The position numbers and the translations under genes are program-made. A stretch of DNA of 41,953 nucleotides from the NCBI GenBank assembly GCA_017857175.1, contig JAFMDS010000014.1:1-41953 (forward strand). The letters are read 5' to 3'. Positions 33,871 to 41,066 of the stretch are shown here, piece after piece. The notes below the pieces were generated by a model that did not search any database, was not told the origin of the DNA, and was given only the letters and a program-made list of their open reading frames with translations. This stretch comes from Candidatus Nanopelagicales bacterium (lineage in GTDB: Bacteria > Actinomycetota > Actinomycetes > S36-B12). Position 1 is the first letter of the stretch, and each line of letters starts with the position of its first letter.

Positions 33871-33936
33871 CCTCTCCCACGCAAATTCAGGCTAAGCCCA
33901 ACGGCGTCACCGAGTGTGACGCCAGCCTGGGAGAGG
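33871..33936 (-). ncRNA. Candidate cis-regulatory RNA hiding the DMT permease ribosome-binding site
   Basis: Three nested stems are visible on the minus strand. The outer stem pairs CCTCTCCCA (33936-33928) with TGGGAGAGG (33879-33871). The middle stem pairs CAGGCT (33929-33924) with AGCCTG (33893-33888) and competes for two bases with the outer one. The inner stem is GGCGTCAC / GTGACGCC with loop ACTCG (33923-33903). Two asymmetric bulges of about 8-9 bases lie on the 3' side. The outer 3' strand holds the Shine-Dalgarno of the permease (GGAG, six bases from GTG 33867). It does not match a riboswitch class I recognise. A terminator for the upstream Vgb-like gene is the alternative. Confidence 0.55.
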
Positions 33937-33950
33937 TTAGTGCAATGTAA

Positions 33951-35630
33951 CTACTTGACGCGAATTGGCTTGGACATGGTCGCAATCGGGTAGACCGTGG
34001 TTTGGTCTTGTCTTGGGGTATAAACAGCCTTGAGTGTGTAGTAGCCCTTGGGCAGCGACCGTGGGATCCGCTTTACCTTCTTTGCAATCCCATTCCCCTT
34101 GACCCACTTGCCCTTTGCAATGACGAGCACCTCGAGACCAGCAGCATTCACAATGCTCATGCGCACTTTGCCCTTGACCGAGTTACTGCTAAAGACCGTG
34201 CGGAACAGCCTGCGATCTCCTCGCTTGATGGCCCGGGCCGCTTTGAGAGTTGCAGTCACGCCTGGAACGAGTTGCACAGTTTGCGCGCCAGCAACCGGAG
34301 TAGGTGGCAATTTGGGTGGCAGTCCATCAATTGCTAGTCGAGCGCTTGTGTCGGCAACATTAGATGTTCCATTGAGGTTCGTTGCCTTGACAGAGACCCG
34401 AACAAATTGGCTCGCATCGTCATCCGTCAGAACGTAGGAGTCATTGGTTGCTCCAGTGATCGCCTGACATGATGCGTCAGTATTCGCACTGCAACGTTCC
34501 CATTGATAGGTGTACGACGATGGCAGGTAATTCCACTTACCAGGATTTGACGTAACGGTGGCGCCAGTCTTTGTGCTGGTTGCCGTCAGATTTGGGTCCG
34601 CATCAGGTGTTGGAACAACGCCTGTCAGTAATCGGCCCAGGTTGTTGGATGTCTTGCTAGTGAACCACATATTGCCATCAACTCCAGCAGTGATGCCAAA
34701 TGGCGAGTTGTTAGCTCCGGGAAGAATATATTCAGTAGTGATCCCAGAAGTTGTCATGCGACTTATCCGATTCGCACCAGGTTGCGTCACCCACAGATCC
34801 CCTTGCGCCCCGGGTGCTATTTGTTCGGGCAGTGAATTCGCGGTGGGGAGTGCGAATTCAGCAAGTAAACCCTTGGTACTCATGCGACCAATCCTGTTTC
34901 CGTCCCGCTCGGTGAACCAGAGGTTGTTGTCTTCGCCGAGTGTGATGTCCGTGGGGGCTGACCTTGCATTCGGGAGTGCGTACGGGGTCAAAACGCCCGA
35001 CGTGGTCATGCGGCCAATGGCGTTTCCTGTTTGCATCGTGATCCACAGCGCGCCATCAGGTCCTGTCACGATAGATGTTGGGCCACTGTTGGCAGGCAGA
35101 GCAAACTCAGTAATGGCACCAGTTTTCGTGATCCGGCCAATTTTGTTTCCAGCAAATTCGGTGAACCACATGGCTTCATCGGGGCCCGCAGTGATCCCCA
35201 TAGGCTGAGAGTCATTGGTGGGAATGTCATAAGCCTGATAGATATTAGTGTCGGAGTTGAATGCGCCAATACGATTACCGAGACGCTCGGTGAGCCACAT
35301 GCGAGAGTCAGAGCCCAATGCAAAACTGTGTGCACCAGCGTCTGCATTTCCATTTGCAATCGCGATTGTGGCCATGGTGCCGGTCGGTGTTGCTTTAGCA
35401 ACCTGATCCACGGCACTCATCGCAATCCACATGGCACCCGAGTTATCAAGGGCTAGGCCCTCAGGCGCGGCATTGGCAAATGCAAGAGGAAAATTCGTAA
35501 CATCGCCCGTTGCTGCCTGCGCCGCAGTGTTCGAGGCAACCAAGCCGACACCACTGGCAATCAACCCGAAGGAAATGGACATGGACACTATTTTTCGCGG
35601 TAAGGCGCGATTCAAAGGAAGTTTGTGCAT
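33951..35630 (-). CDS. Secreted Vgb-like beta-propeller protein with Ig-like domain
   Basis: A 559-residue exported protein. A signal peptide (IVSMSISFGLIASGVGLVASN, cleavage after AAQA) is followed by about seven repeats of the virginiamycin-B-lyase type propeller (for example GPDEAMWFTEFAGNKIGRIT and GPDGALWITMQTGNAIGRMT), residues 45-330, then an Ig-like domain (NPGKWNYLPSSYTYQWERC, about 345-435) and a basic C-terminal beta domain ending KPIRVK. The fold suggests a cell-surface or binding role; lyase activity is not supported because most such propellers lack the catalytic His/Glu residues and none is clear here. ATG 35630 is chosen for the proper signal peptide; the track start is a TTG at 35666. 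Confidence 0.75.
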   Translation of the reverse strand: MHKLPLNRALPRKIVSMSISFGLIASGVGLVASNTAAQAATGDVTNFPLAFANAAPEGLALDNSGAMWIAMSAVDQVAKATPTGTMATIAIANGNADAGAHSFALGSDSRMWLTERLGNRIGAFNSDTNIYQAYDIPTNDSQPMGITAGPDEAMWFTEFAGNKIGRITKTGAITEFALPANSGPTSIVTGPDGALWITMQTGNAIGRMTTSGVLTPYALPNARSAPTDITLGEDNNLWFTERDGNRIGRMSTKGLLAEFALPTANSLPEQIAPGAQGDLWVTQPGANRISRMTTSGITTEYILPGANNSPFGITAGVDGNMWFTSKTSNNLGRLLTGVVPTPDADPNLTATSTKTGATVTSNPGKWNYLPSSYTYQWERCSANTDASCQAITGATNDSYVLTDDDASQFVRVSVKATNLNGTSNVADTSARLAIDGLPPKLPPTPVAGAQTVQLVPGVTATLKAARAIKRGDRRLFRTVFSSNSVKGKVRMSIVNAAGLEVLVIAKGKWVKGNGIAKKVKRIPRSLPKGYYTLKAVYTPRQDQTTVYPIATMSKPIRVK

Positions 35631-35690
35631 GACCTCCACGGTGCCATAGTCAAAGGCTCGACCCAAAAATATGAGTATTTGCTCGTGTCT

Positions 35691-35825
35691 CTAGAACATT
35701 ACTTCACCGAGAAAGTCCTCCTCGCCCACGCCGGGCAAGATTAGATATGCAGCTGAACCGATGGTGGTCAACCACCTATTCATGGCATCGGATTCTGCGA
35801 CCCGGGTTATCCCGGAATTAGCCAC
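35691..35825 (-). CDS. Possible 44-residue peptide downstream of PCuAC gene (uncertain)
   Basis: A short open frame not in the ORF track starts at GTG 35825, 13 bases after the PCuAC stop, with AGGGA seven bases upstream, and ends at TAG 35691. The peptide reads MANSGITRVAESDAMNRWLT, then TIGSAAYLILPGVGEEDFL and GEVMF. It has a hydrophobic middle and an acidic end. Several codons are rare here (ATA, AGG, CTA), and a frame of this length can occur by chance, so this may be no more than promoter DNA of the Vgb-like gene. No family is recognised. Confidence 0.2.
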   Translation of the reverse strand: MANSGITRVAESDAMNRWLTTIGSAAYLILPGVGEEDFLGEVMF

Positions 35826-35838
35826 AATTCATTCCCTA

Positions 35839-36516
35839 TTAGTTACTCGAGGACATGCCGGAGGACATGCCGGAGGACATCCCAGACGACATGTCACCAC
35901 TGTCGTATTCCTCATTGGCTCCGGCATAAACCTTGCCCATAGCCGTAAACTTCAGGGTCTCACCCTTTGAACCAATCAAGGTTATTGGCACCAACGCTCC
36001 TGCAGTGATTGGCTGGCGAAGTCCCATAAACATGATGTGATTCCCACCGGGCTTCAACTCAATCGTTTCCCCAGCCTTGATAAGAAGTCCTTCGGGTCGC
36101 TGTTGCATAACCATCTGGTTGGTCGCAGGGTCCATAACAACTTCATGCAATTGCGCAAAGGACGTGTACTTGGGCGAACGTGCCCCGATAACTCGGATAT
36201 CTTTATCGGTTGGGTTGGTTACCAAACCGAAAGCCGCCGACATGCCGGTATTGGCAGCTTTGGCCCACATGTCTTTTGTGGTCAAATCTGACTTGCTCAC
36301 AGGCAGTGCCTGCGACCACTTCGAGTTTGGAAGACAAACATAATTGACAGTTCGGTACTTCTTTTTCTTGACCATTTCGGTCTTTCCAGTCATGTCACAT
36401 GTTGCTCCCGCTTTAGGAGTTGAATGAGTGCCTTCATGAGCCTGCACAGCATGCGGAGCCATAAAGAGAGCTAGTGCAACGGACATGGCAATGCCAGTCA
36501 TAGATTGTTTCTTCAC
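35839..36516 (-). CDS. PCuAC-type copper chaperone with Met-rich tail
   Basis: A 225-residue secreted protein with a signal peptide (cleavage after AVQA, about residue 26). Residues 35-75 form a small two-Cys module (CDMTGKTEMVKKKKYRTVNY..C). The rest is a PCuAC domain (DUF461): QLHEVVMDPATNQMVMQQRP, then LKPGGNHIMFMGL, giving the H..M...HxM copper(I) ligands; such proteins deliver Cu(I) to the cytochrome oxidase CuA site. The C terminus is a tandem repeat DMSSGMSSGMSSGMSS encoded by 12-base DNA repeats (TCCGGCATGTCC), a possible extra copper-binding tail. The start is a GTG at 36516 with AAAGGA upstream. It follows a His/Met-rich membrane protein gene. Confidence 0.85.
   Translation of the reverse strand: MKKQSMTGIAMSVALALFMAPHAVQAHEGTHSTPKAGATCDMTGKTEMVKKKKYRTVNYVCLPNSKWSQALPVSKSDLTTKDMWAKAANTGMSAAFGLVTNPTDKDIRVIGARSPKYTSFAQLHEVVMDPATNQMVMQQRPEGLLIKAGETIELKPGGNHIMFMGLRQPITAGALVPITLIGSKGETLKFTAMGKVYAGANEEYDSGDMSSGMSSGMSSGMSSSN
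35851..35898 (-). repeat. Tandem 12-base repeat coding for the Met-Ser-Ser-Gly tail
   Basis: The unit TCCGGCATGTCC (minus strand) occurs in about three to four copies at the 3' end of the PCuAC gene, giving the repeated SGMS tail. The 5'-most copies are degenerate (GACATGTCGTCTGGGATG). Copy number could vary by slipped-strand replication without changing the frame, since the unit is a multiple of three. Confidence 0.7.
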
Positions 36517-36555
36517 AATTAATTCCTTTTAGTAGTTGAGTAAGATTGAGTGTTG

Positions 36556-37074
36556 TTAAGCCGCTACGGGCACTGGTGGCCCCCGCTGCGACACTGAATT
36601 TTCAACTACAAAGGAATGACACGTCTCAAGGAAAGAGAATCGAATGCACAACTGGTTCGATGGAGATTTAAAAATAAAAATGATCGAAGCAAAGATTGTG
36701 CGGAAGAAAGTAGACCACGCACTTACCGCTGAGTCAGCGAAAATAACAACCGCAGTTGCCCCGAAAGCAGCCAGAGTGTGCCAAGTCAACATGCCCGCGG
36801 ACGGCAACAGCGAATGCATCGAAGAATCACCATGGGATGCGGCGGTCATGAGAACGTGCATGAGCAACTGGCCACCAAGGAGTGCGACAAATAATGCCGG
36901 CATCCTGCTATGCGCGGCGGGAAGGTGAGCCACGGGCACCGCAAATATGAATGAGGCTAGAAGCACGAATCCTGCGCCCACCGCAGAGACCGAACCTGAT
37001 CCTGCAACATGCGATGCCATGCCAAGGAGTGCGAATACGCCTGTCAGCGCATAAACCCTTGACTTAGTTCTCAC
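36556..37074 (-). CDS. His/Met-containing membrane protein, copper-linked by position
   Basis: A 172-residue membrane protein with about four helices. Loops contain His and Met clusters (LLMHVLMTAASHGDSSMHSL, MLTWHTLAA), and the tail ends HSFVVENSVSQRGPP. No named family is recognised, but small membrane proteins of this kind sit beside PCuAC genes in other actinobacteria. The 39-base gap to the PCuAC gene indicates an operon. Start GTG 37074. A role in copper uptake or delivery to the PCuAC protein is inferred from context and ligands only. Confidence 0.6.
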   Translation of the reverse strand: MRTKSRVYALTGVFALLGMASHVAGSGSVSAVGAGFVLLASFIFAVPVAHLPAAHSRMPALFVALLGGQLLMHVLMTAASHGDSSMHSLLPSAGMLTWHTLAAFGATAVVIFADSAVSAWSTFFRTIFASIIFIFKSPSNQLCIRFSFLETCHSFVVENSVSQRGPPVPVAA

Positions 37075-37127
37075 CCATCAACCCTAGGCCACGACTCAAG
37101 AATTCACGGTCACGGTTGGGCAGGTGA

Positions 37128-37283
37128 CTAGCCGCAGGAAATGGGGTTCTCATTTGCGTTTTGGGTGCTGGGCTCACAGCCTCCACCGACGCCGGTGCCC
37201 CCAGCCACACCCTCCAGATCGGTGTCGGTGAGATCTTCCTTGTCATCTGGCTGCGGCTCATTCGTGAGTGCAGTATGCACCAC
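37128..37283 (-). CDS. Candidate RiPP precursor peptide with double-glycine leader
   Basis: A 51-codon frame missing from the track. It starts at GTG 37283 (or GTG 37280), 17 bases after the stop of the DHA2 exporter gene, and ends at TAG 37128; an in-frame TGA lies further upstream, so the frame is bounded. The leader is acidic and ends LTDTDLEGVAGG, the classic ELxxVxGG-type cleavage site of class II lanthipeptides and Nif11/ProcA-like leaders. After it comes a 22-residue core that starts TGVGGGCEPSTQ and ends NPISCG, with two Cys, two Ser and two Thr. No strong Shine-Dalgarno sequence is seen, so translation may be coupled to the exporter gene. No LanM, cyclodehydratase, radical SAM maturase or C39 peptidase is visible in the window. 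Codon use resembles the neighbours. Confidence 0.6.
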   Translation of the reverse strand: MVHTALTNEPQPDDKEDLTDTDLEGVAGGTGVGGGCEPSTQNANENPISCG

Positions 37284-37300
37284 GCACGGATCGACACTGC

Positions 37301-38776
37301 CTAGATGTGCACAGCATTCGCCGCGTCACCTTTAGCCATGTCCTTCTTGCTCATGTTTACCAGGCTCACCCAAATGACTGCTGCGCCGACCAAGATGATC
37401 GCGCTCCAACCAAAAGCATCGGTGAATCCTTCAACGAGCGCATCAGGCGTTGGGCCCTGAAGTTGATTTGCCACGATGTAGGCCGCGGTGGCAGATGTCG
37501 CAATGGTGTTCAGGAATGCAATGCCCACCGAGCCACCGATTTGCTGGCTGGTGTTCAAAACGGCAGACGCAACACCAGCATCTTGGTCACCAACGGCGTA
37601 TAGCGCCGTTGCCGAAAGCGGCACAAAGATCAATCCCATTCCGAGGCTGATGAGAATCATGGGAGGCAAAATTCCAGAAACATAAGAAGTGTCGGCCGCC
37701 ATCTTTGTGAACCAGAAAAGTCCGGAGATGGCAAGTATGAATCCACCAAAGGTGACAAAGCGTGGTCCAAAACGTGGAAGTAATTGACTCGCAATTCCCG
37801 CACTGACAATGACTCCCGCAGAGAATGGCAGGAAGAGCATCCCGGACTTGAGGGCGGAATAACCCAAGACTGCTTGGAAGAAGTAGGTGAGGAAAAGGAA
37901 CATCGAGAAAATTCCGATACCGACGAAGAAACTTGCAAGATATGCGCCACCACGGTTGCGATTACGAATTATCTTGAGTGGCAATAGTGGATGCGATGAA
38001 CGCATTTCAATGAAGATGAACAGCGCTAGCAGCGCAAGACCAAGACCCATGAAGCCGAGGGTTGTTTGGCCGGTCCAACCATTGGCTTCAGCCTGTGTGA
38101 TTCCGTAAACCAAAGAGACAAGACCGAGAGTCGCGGTGACGGCGCCGGGGATGTCGTACTTAGTATTTCCTTGGGCACGACTTTCATGCACAAATGGGAT
38201 TGCGAGGAGCACCGCAATAATTGCAATCGGAACGTTCACCCACAGGGTCCAATGCCAGGAAACGAATTCGGTGAGAACGCCACCCATGACCAGACCAATT
38301 GCCGCGCCGGCACCCGAGATCGCGCCGTACACACCAAATGCTCGTGCACGCTCTTTGGATTCGGTGAAGGTGACTGAGATCAAACTGAGCGCCGCGGGTG
38401 CCAGTAGCGCAGCGAAAACTCCCTGCAAACCACGAGCCGCGAAAAGCATTCCACTGTTGACGGCCATTCCACCGAGCGCTGAAGCGCCCGCAAATCCCAG
38501 TAGGCCCACAATCAGCATTCGCTTGCGACCGGCGTAGTCAGCGATGCGCCCACCCAACAGAAGCAGGCCACCAAACGCGAGGGTGTAAGCCGTCACGACC
38601 CACTGACGCTGTACGTCATCAAAGCCGAGGTCAGCTTGCATTGTGGGCAATGCGATGTTCACGATTGACGCGTCAAGAACCACCATCAACTGAGCAATCG
38701 CGATCACGATCAGTGCGCGCCACCGGTTGGGGTCGGGAACAACAGCAGAGGAAAGGGGGGCAGCAGACGTGCTCAA
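37301..38776 (-). CDS. DHA2-family MFS exporter (EmrB/QacA type)
   Basis: A 491-residue proton-driven exporter with 14 predicted helices. Family motifs: VLDASIVNIALPTMQADLG in helix 1 (motif D1), GRIADYAGRKRMLIVGL (motif A), LQGVFAALLAPAALSLI (motif C region). The substrate is usually a drug or amphiphile and cannot be predicted. The start is TTG 38776, with AGGAG five bases upstream; the track ATG at 38812 lacks a site. It is divergent from the photolyase gene across a palindrome (38818-38833), and the candidate RiPP precursor follows 17 bases after its stop. Confidence 0.88.
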   Translation of the reverse strand: MSTSAAPLSSAVVPDPNRWRALIVIAIAQLMVVLDASIVNIALPTMQADLGFDDVQRQWVVTAYTLAFGGLLLLGGRIADYAGRKRMLIVGLLGFAGASALGGMAVNSGMLFAARGLQGVFAALLAPAALSLISVTFTESKERARAFGVYGAISGAGAAIGLVMGGVLTEFVSWHWTLWVNVPIAIIAVLLAIPFVHESRAQGNTKYDIPGAVTATLGLVSLVYGITQAEANGWTGQTTLGFMGLGLALLALFIFIEMRSSHPLLPLKIIRNRNRGGAYLASFFVGIGIFSMFLFLTYFFQAVLGYSALKSGMLFLPFSAGVIVSAGIASQLLPRFGPRFVTFGGFILAISGLFWFTKMAADTSYVSGILPPMILISLGMGLIFVPLSATALYAVGDQDAGVASAVLNTSQQIGGSVGIAFLNTIATSATAAYIVANQLQGPTPDALVEGFTDAFGWSAIILVGAAVIWVSLVNMSKKDMAKGDAANAVHI

Positions 38777-38817
38777 AAGAACTCCTGACAGACGTAAAGT
38801 GATAACGCACATCAGAT

Positions 38818-38833
38818 AGTTGCACGTTCAAGT
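38818..38833. promoter_or_regulatory. 16-base imperfect palindrome between MFS exporter and photolyase genes
   Basis: AGTTGCACGTTCAAGT matches its own reverse complement at 12 of 16 bases (pattern A.TTG.ACGT.CAA.T). It lies in the 65-base divergent gap, 8 bases before the photolyase ATG and about 40 bases before the exporter TTG, with a -35-like TTGAAC inside on the minus strand. It is a plausible repressor or light/stress-regulator site; no regulator gene is nearby. Confidence 0.4.
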
Positions 38834-38841
38834 TCCCCCCA

Positions 38842-40368
38842 ATGGTACATGATGATCCCGTGAGTCATGCGGTGGTTATCTCCTTCGATCAATTGAGCCT
38901 CACACATGGGGTGCTAGCGAGTGCCGACCCACAAACTGATCACGTGTTGTTCATCGAAAGCGCCTCCATGCTCACCTCGAAGAGTTGGCATGCACAACGA
39001 CTCTATTTCCTACTCTCTGCAGCCCAACATTTCCGGCAAGAATTGGTGCAACGCGGTTTCACCGTCACTTACATTGCCAGTGACACGTTTGCCAGCGGAG
39101 TTGACCAGTTCATCCGGGCGAATCCAGGCGTGGCACTTCGGGCCACAACACCCAGCTCGCGAGCACAGAAAGAGTTACTTCTAAACCTTGGCGTAGAGCT
39201 ACTACCCAACGATTTGTTTCTCACACCCCACAATGACTTTGTCGAGTGGGCATCGGGCTACAAGTCCCTAACCATGGAGTACTTCTATCGATGGCAGCGC
39301 AAGCGGCTCAATCTGCTCATGGATGGTAACCAGCCAGAAGGTGGCCAATGGAACTTCGATGCAGACAATCGCTTGCCTCCACCAAAGAACCGCAAAGGGC
39401 AGGCTCCTCACATGTGGCCGCAACCGTTGCATTTTGAATTCGATGACATTGACTTAGCGTCAATAGTTCGCCTCAACGAATTCACCACGTGGGGTGACAT
39501 GCCCAACGGTACTTGGGCAACAACGCGACAAGGCGCCTTGAAGCAACTGGAACACTTTGTGACGAATGCGCTCACGGATTTCGGCCCATATGAGGACGCC
39601 ATGCCCACAGACACCTGGACGGTCAACCACTCTTTGCTCAGCCCCTACTTAAACATCGGCTTATTGCATCCCAGCGAAGTTGTATCGGCAGCGGTTGAAA
39701 GATACGAACAAGGCGGTGTGCCCATTCAATCCATTGAAGGTTTCATTCGGCAGGTAATCGGCTGGCGCGAATACATTAATGGTGTCTATTGGCTTTTCGA
39801 GAACGACTATAGAGAGCGAAATGAGCTCAATGCGCACCGTTCACTTCTGCCGCTCTACGAGGATTCCACTTCAACACATATGAATTGCATGAGCACCGTT
39901 GTTGCTGATGTCGAGAAGCGCGCATGGACCCATCACATTCCGCGCCTCATGCTCTTGGCCAACCTCGCGCTGCTCACGGGAATTAACCCCCAGGAACTAC
40001 TCGACTGGATGCGCCGCTCCTTTATCGATGCAGCAGATTGGGTGATGGTTCCTAATGTGATTGGTATGGGCGTCCACGCGGACGGCGGCCTCATGATGAC
40101 CAAGCCCTACGCGGCAGGGGGTGCCTACATCTCGCGCATGAGCAACTACTGCGGTGGCTGCGTATATGACCCAAAGAAGCGCACGGGCGATGATGCCTGC
40201 CCCTTCACAACCCTCTATTGGGATTTTCTTGATCGGAATCGGCAGGAATTTTCAGGAAACCATCGCATGGGCCAGCAACTACGAGGTCTCGATCGCTTGA
40301 GCGACATAGAAGAAATCCGCTCCCGAGCCAAGGATGTCATCCAAGGACTCGAGAGCGGAGATATTTAA
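38842..40368 (+). CDS. FeS-type cryptochrome/photolyase (FeS-BCP, PhrB-like)
   Basis: A 508-residue FAD flavoprotein of the bacterial iron-sulfur cryptochrome/photolyase group, which repairs (6-4) UV photoproducts in DNA using light. The FeS ligands are Cys349 (HMNCMS), Cys437 and Cys440 (NYCGGC) and Cys453 (DDACPF), the same spacing as in Agrobacterium PhrB (350/438/441/454). FIRQVIGWREYING, the FAD-binding HHIPRLMLLANLALL and NVIGMGVHADGG are typical. The N-terminal antenna domain is present. ATG 38842 is used; no Shine-Dalgarno sequence is visible, and GTG 38860 is the alternative. It is divergent from the DHA2 exporter. Confidence 0.93.
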   Translation: MVHDDPVSHAVVISFDQLSLTHGVLASADPQTDHVLFIESASMLTSKSWHAQRLYFLLSAAQHFRQELVQRGFTVTYIASDTFASGVDQFIRANPGVALRATTPSSRAQKELLLNLGVELLPNDLFLTPHNDFVEWASGYKSLTMEYFYRWQRKRLNLLMDGNQPEGGQWNFDADNRLPPPKNRKGQAPHMWPQPLHFEFDDIDLASIVRLNEFTTWGDMPNGTWATTRQGALKQLEHFVTNALTDFGPYEDAMPTDTWTVNHSLLSPYLNIGLLHPSEVVSAAVERYEQGGVPIQSIEGFIRQVIGWREYINGVYWLFENDYRERNELNAHRSLLPLYEDSTSTHMNCMSTVVADVEKRAWTHHIPRLMLLANLALLTGINPQELLDWMRRSFIDAADWVMVPNVIGMGVHADGGLMMTKPYAAGGAYISRMSNYCGGCVYDPKKRTGDDACPFTTLYWDFLDRNRQEFSGNHRMGQQLRGLDRLSDIEEIRSRAKDVIQGLESGDI

Positions 40369-40374
40369 CAGTTA

Positions 40375-40902
40375 CTAGCGGCGCAAGTTACGTTCAAACG
40401 CTGAAAGATGACGCTCCGAGCCTGACAGCAATCGCTCAAGAACCCTCTCAACGTCGGGGAGTTGGCCTGCGTCAAGGGATTTCTCGAGATCCGCGATATC
40501 CATCTCTTCGATTGCAATGCCCACTTCAATTGCATCCTGGCGAGACTGCATGCCTTGTTCAACCAGATCGTTATAGAGCTTTTGCAGTACTGGGTCATCA
40601 AAGTGGCCAACTTTGTCACCAACGGTTGGATCCTTGATTCCATATTTGGCAAGCAACGTCTGTACTGAACTCATGTGAGTTGATTCGGCTCGGGAAATAT
40701 TGTCAAAGATCCGCATCCCGTACTCGTCACCGAGAGTGACATAAACATCGTGTGCGAGCTTCTCTTCAGCGACGAGATACTGCAGCATCGATGCTGACAC
40801 TTTGGCATTCGTTGCCTGAGCTCCAGCCTGAATACCAAAGGGAACTATTACCAAAGGCAGTGCTGCGGCAAGTGCGATGCTTATTTTAAATTTCGAGTTC
40901 AT
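40375..40902 (-). CDS. Secreted DUF2202 (ferritin-like) protein
   Basis: A 175-residue exported protein with a signal peptide (ISIALAAALPLVIVPFGIQA, cleavage near AGA) and a four-helix DUF2202 domain: YLVAEEKLAHDVYVTLGDEYG, in part EEKLAHDVYVTLGDEYG, then IFDNISRAESTHMSSVQTLL. The two E..H pairs (EEKLAH, AESTHM) look like a ferritin-type di-metal site. The function is unknown. ATG 40902 has AAAGGAG eight bases upstream, a strong site. A perfect dyad lies in its leader (40959-40972). It converges on the photolyase gene with a 6-base gap. Confidence 0.8.
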   Translation of the reverse strand: MNSKFKISIALAAALPLVIVPFGIQAGAQATNAKVSASMLQYLVAEEKLAHDVYVTLGDEYGMRIFDNISRAESTHMSSVQTLLAKYGIKDPTVGDKVGHFDDPVLQKLYNDLVEQGMQSRQDAIEVGIAIEEMDIADLEKSLDAGQLPDVERVLERLLSGSERHLSAFERNLRR

Positions 40903-40958
40903 ATCGTCTGCTCCTTTGACTTTTTCAGGGTTATTTTCCTGTCACTTCAATTAACCCA

Positions 40959-40972
40959 CTCGAAAGTTCGAG
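40959..40972 (-). promoter_or_regulatory. Dyad in the leader of the DUF2202 gene
   Basis: CTCGAA-AG-TTCGAG, two perfect 6-base arms, lies 57 bases before the DUF2202 ATG. A good -10 (TACAAT, 41001-40996 on the minus strand) is just upstream, so the dyad would lie at about +17 to +30 of the transcript, where a repressor could block elongation. It resembles the TCGAAC-N4-GTTCGA actinobacterial SOS box in its arms but not in spacing. Confidence 0.4.
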
Positions 40973-40995
40973 AGTCGCCATGAGAGCGTAAGGGG

Positions 40996-41001
40996 ATTGT
41001 A
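40996..41001 (-). promoter_or_regulatory. Possible -10 element for the DUF2202 gene
   Basis: TACAAT on the minus strand, in an AT-rich stretch (40985-41040), about 95 bases before the ATG. A convincing -35 at 17 bases is not seen. The assignment rests on the hexamer and the AT-rich context. Confidence 0.35.
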
Positions 41002-41045
41002 AAGTCTAAGTTTTTCAATAGTTTTTAACACTTTTTGGGACTAAA

Positions 41046-41064
41046 GACCCTCCCAAAATGGGTC
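41046..41064 (-). terminator. Hairpin after the proline-racemase-family gene
   Basis: GACCC (41046-41050) and GGGTC (41060-41064) form a 5-base stem with a 9-base loop, three bases after the stop of the upstream minus-strand gene and followed by TTTAGTC. It is short but placed where a terminator is expected. Confidence 0.4.
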
Positions 41065-41066
41065 CT

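Noticed and set aside
33951-35630. Virginiamycin B lyase (antibiotic resistance) annotation
   Set aside because: The propeller repeats match, but I could not identify the catalytic His/Glu set, and extra Ig-like and basic domains point to a surface protein.
35763-35776. GGTGGT-ca-ACCACC dyad upstream of the Vgb-like gene
   Set aside because: The arms are perfect but it is about 130 bases from the start and may be chance; no promoter is visible beside it.
37064-37297. 77-residue minus-strand track ORF overlapping the RiPP candidate
   Set aside because: It is another frame of the same DNA with no recognisable features, whereas the frame with LTDTDLEGVAGG carries a known leader motif.
40959-40972. 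LexA (SOS) box at the DUF2202 gene
   Set aside because: The arms look like TCGAAC/GTTCGA, but the spacing is four bases too short for LexA binding.
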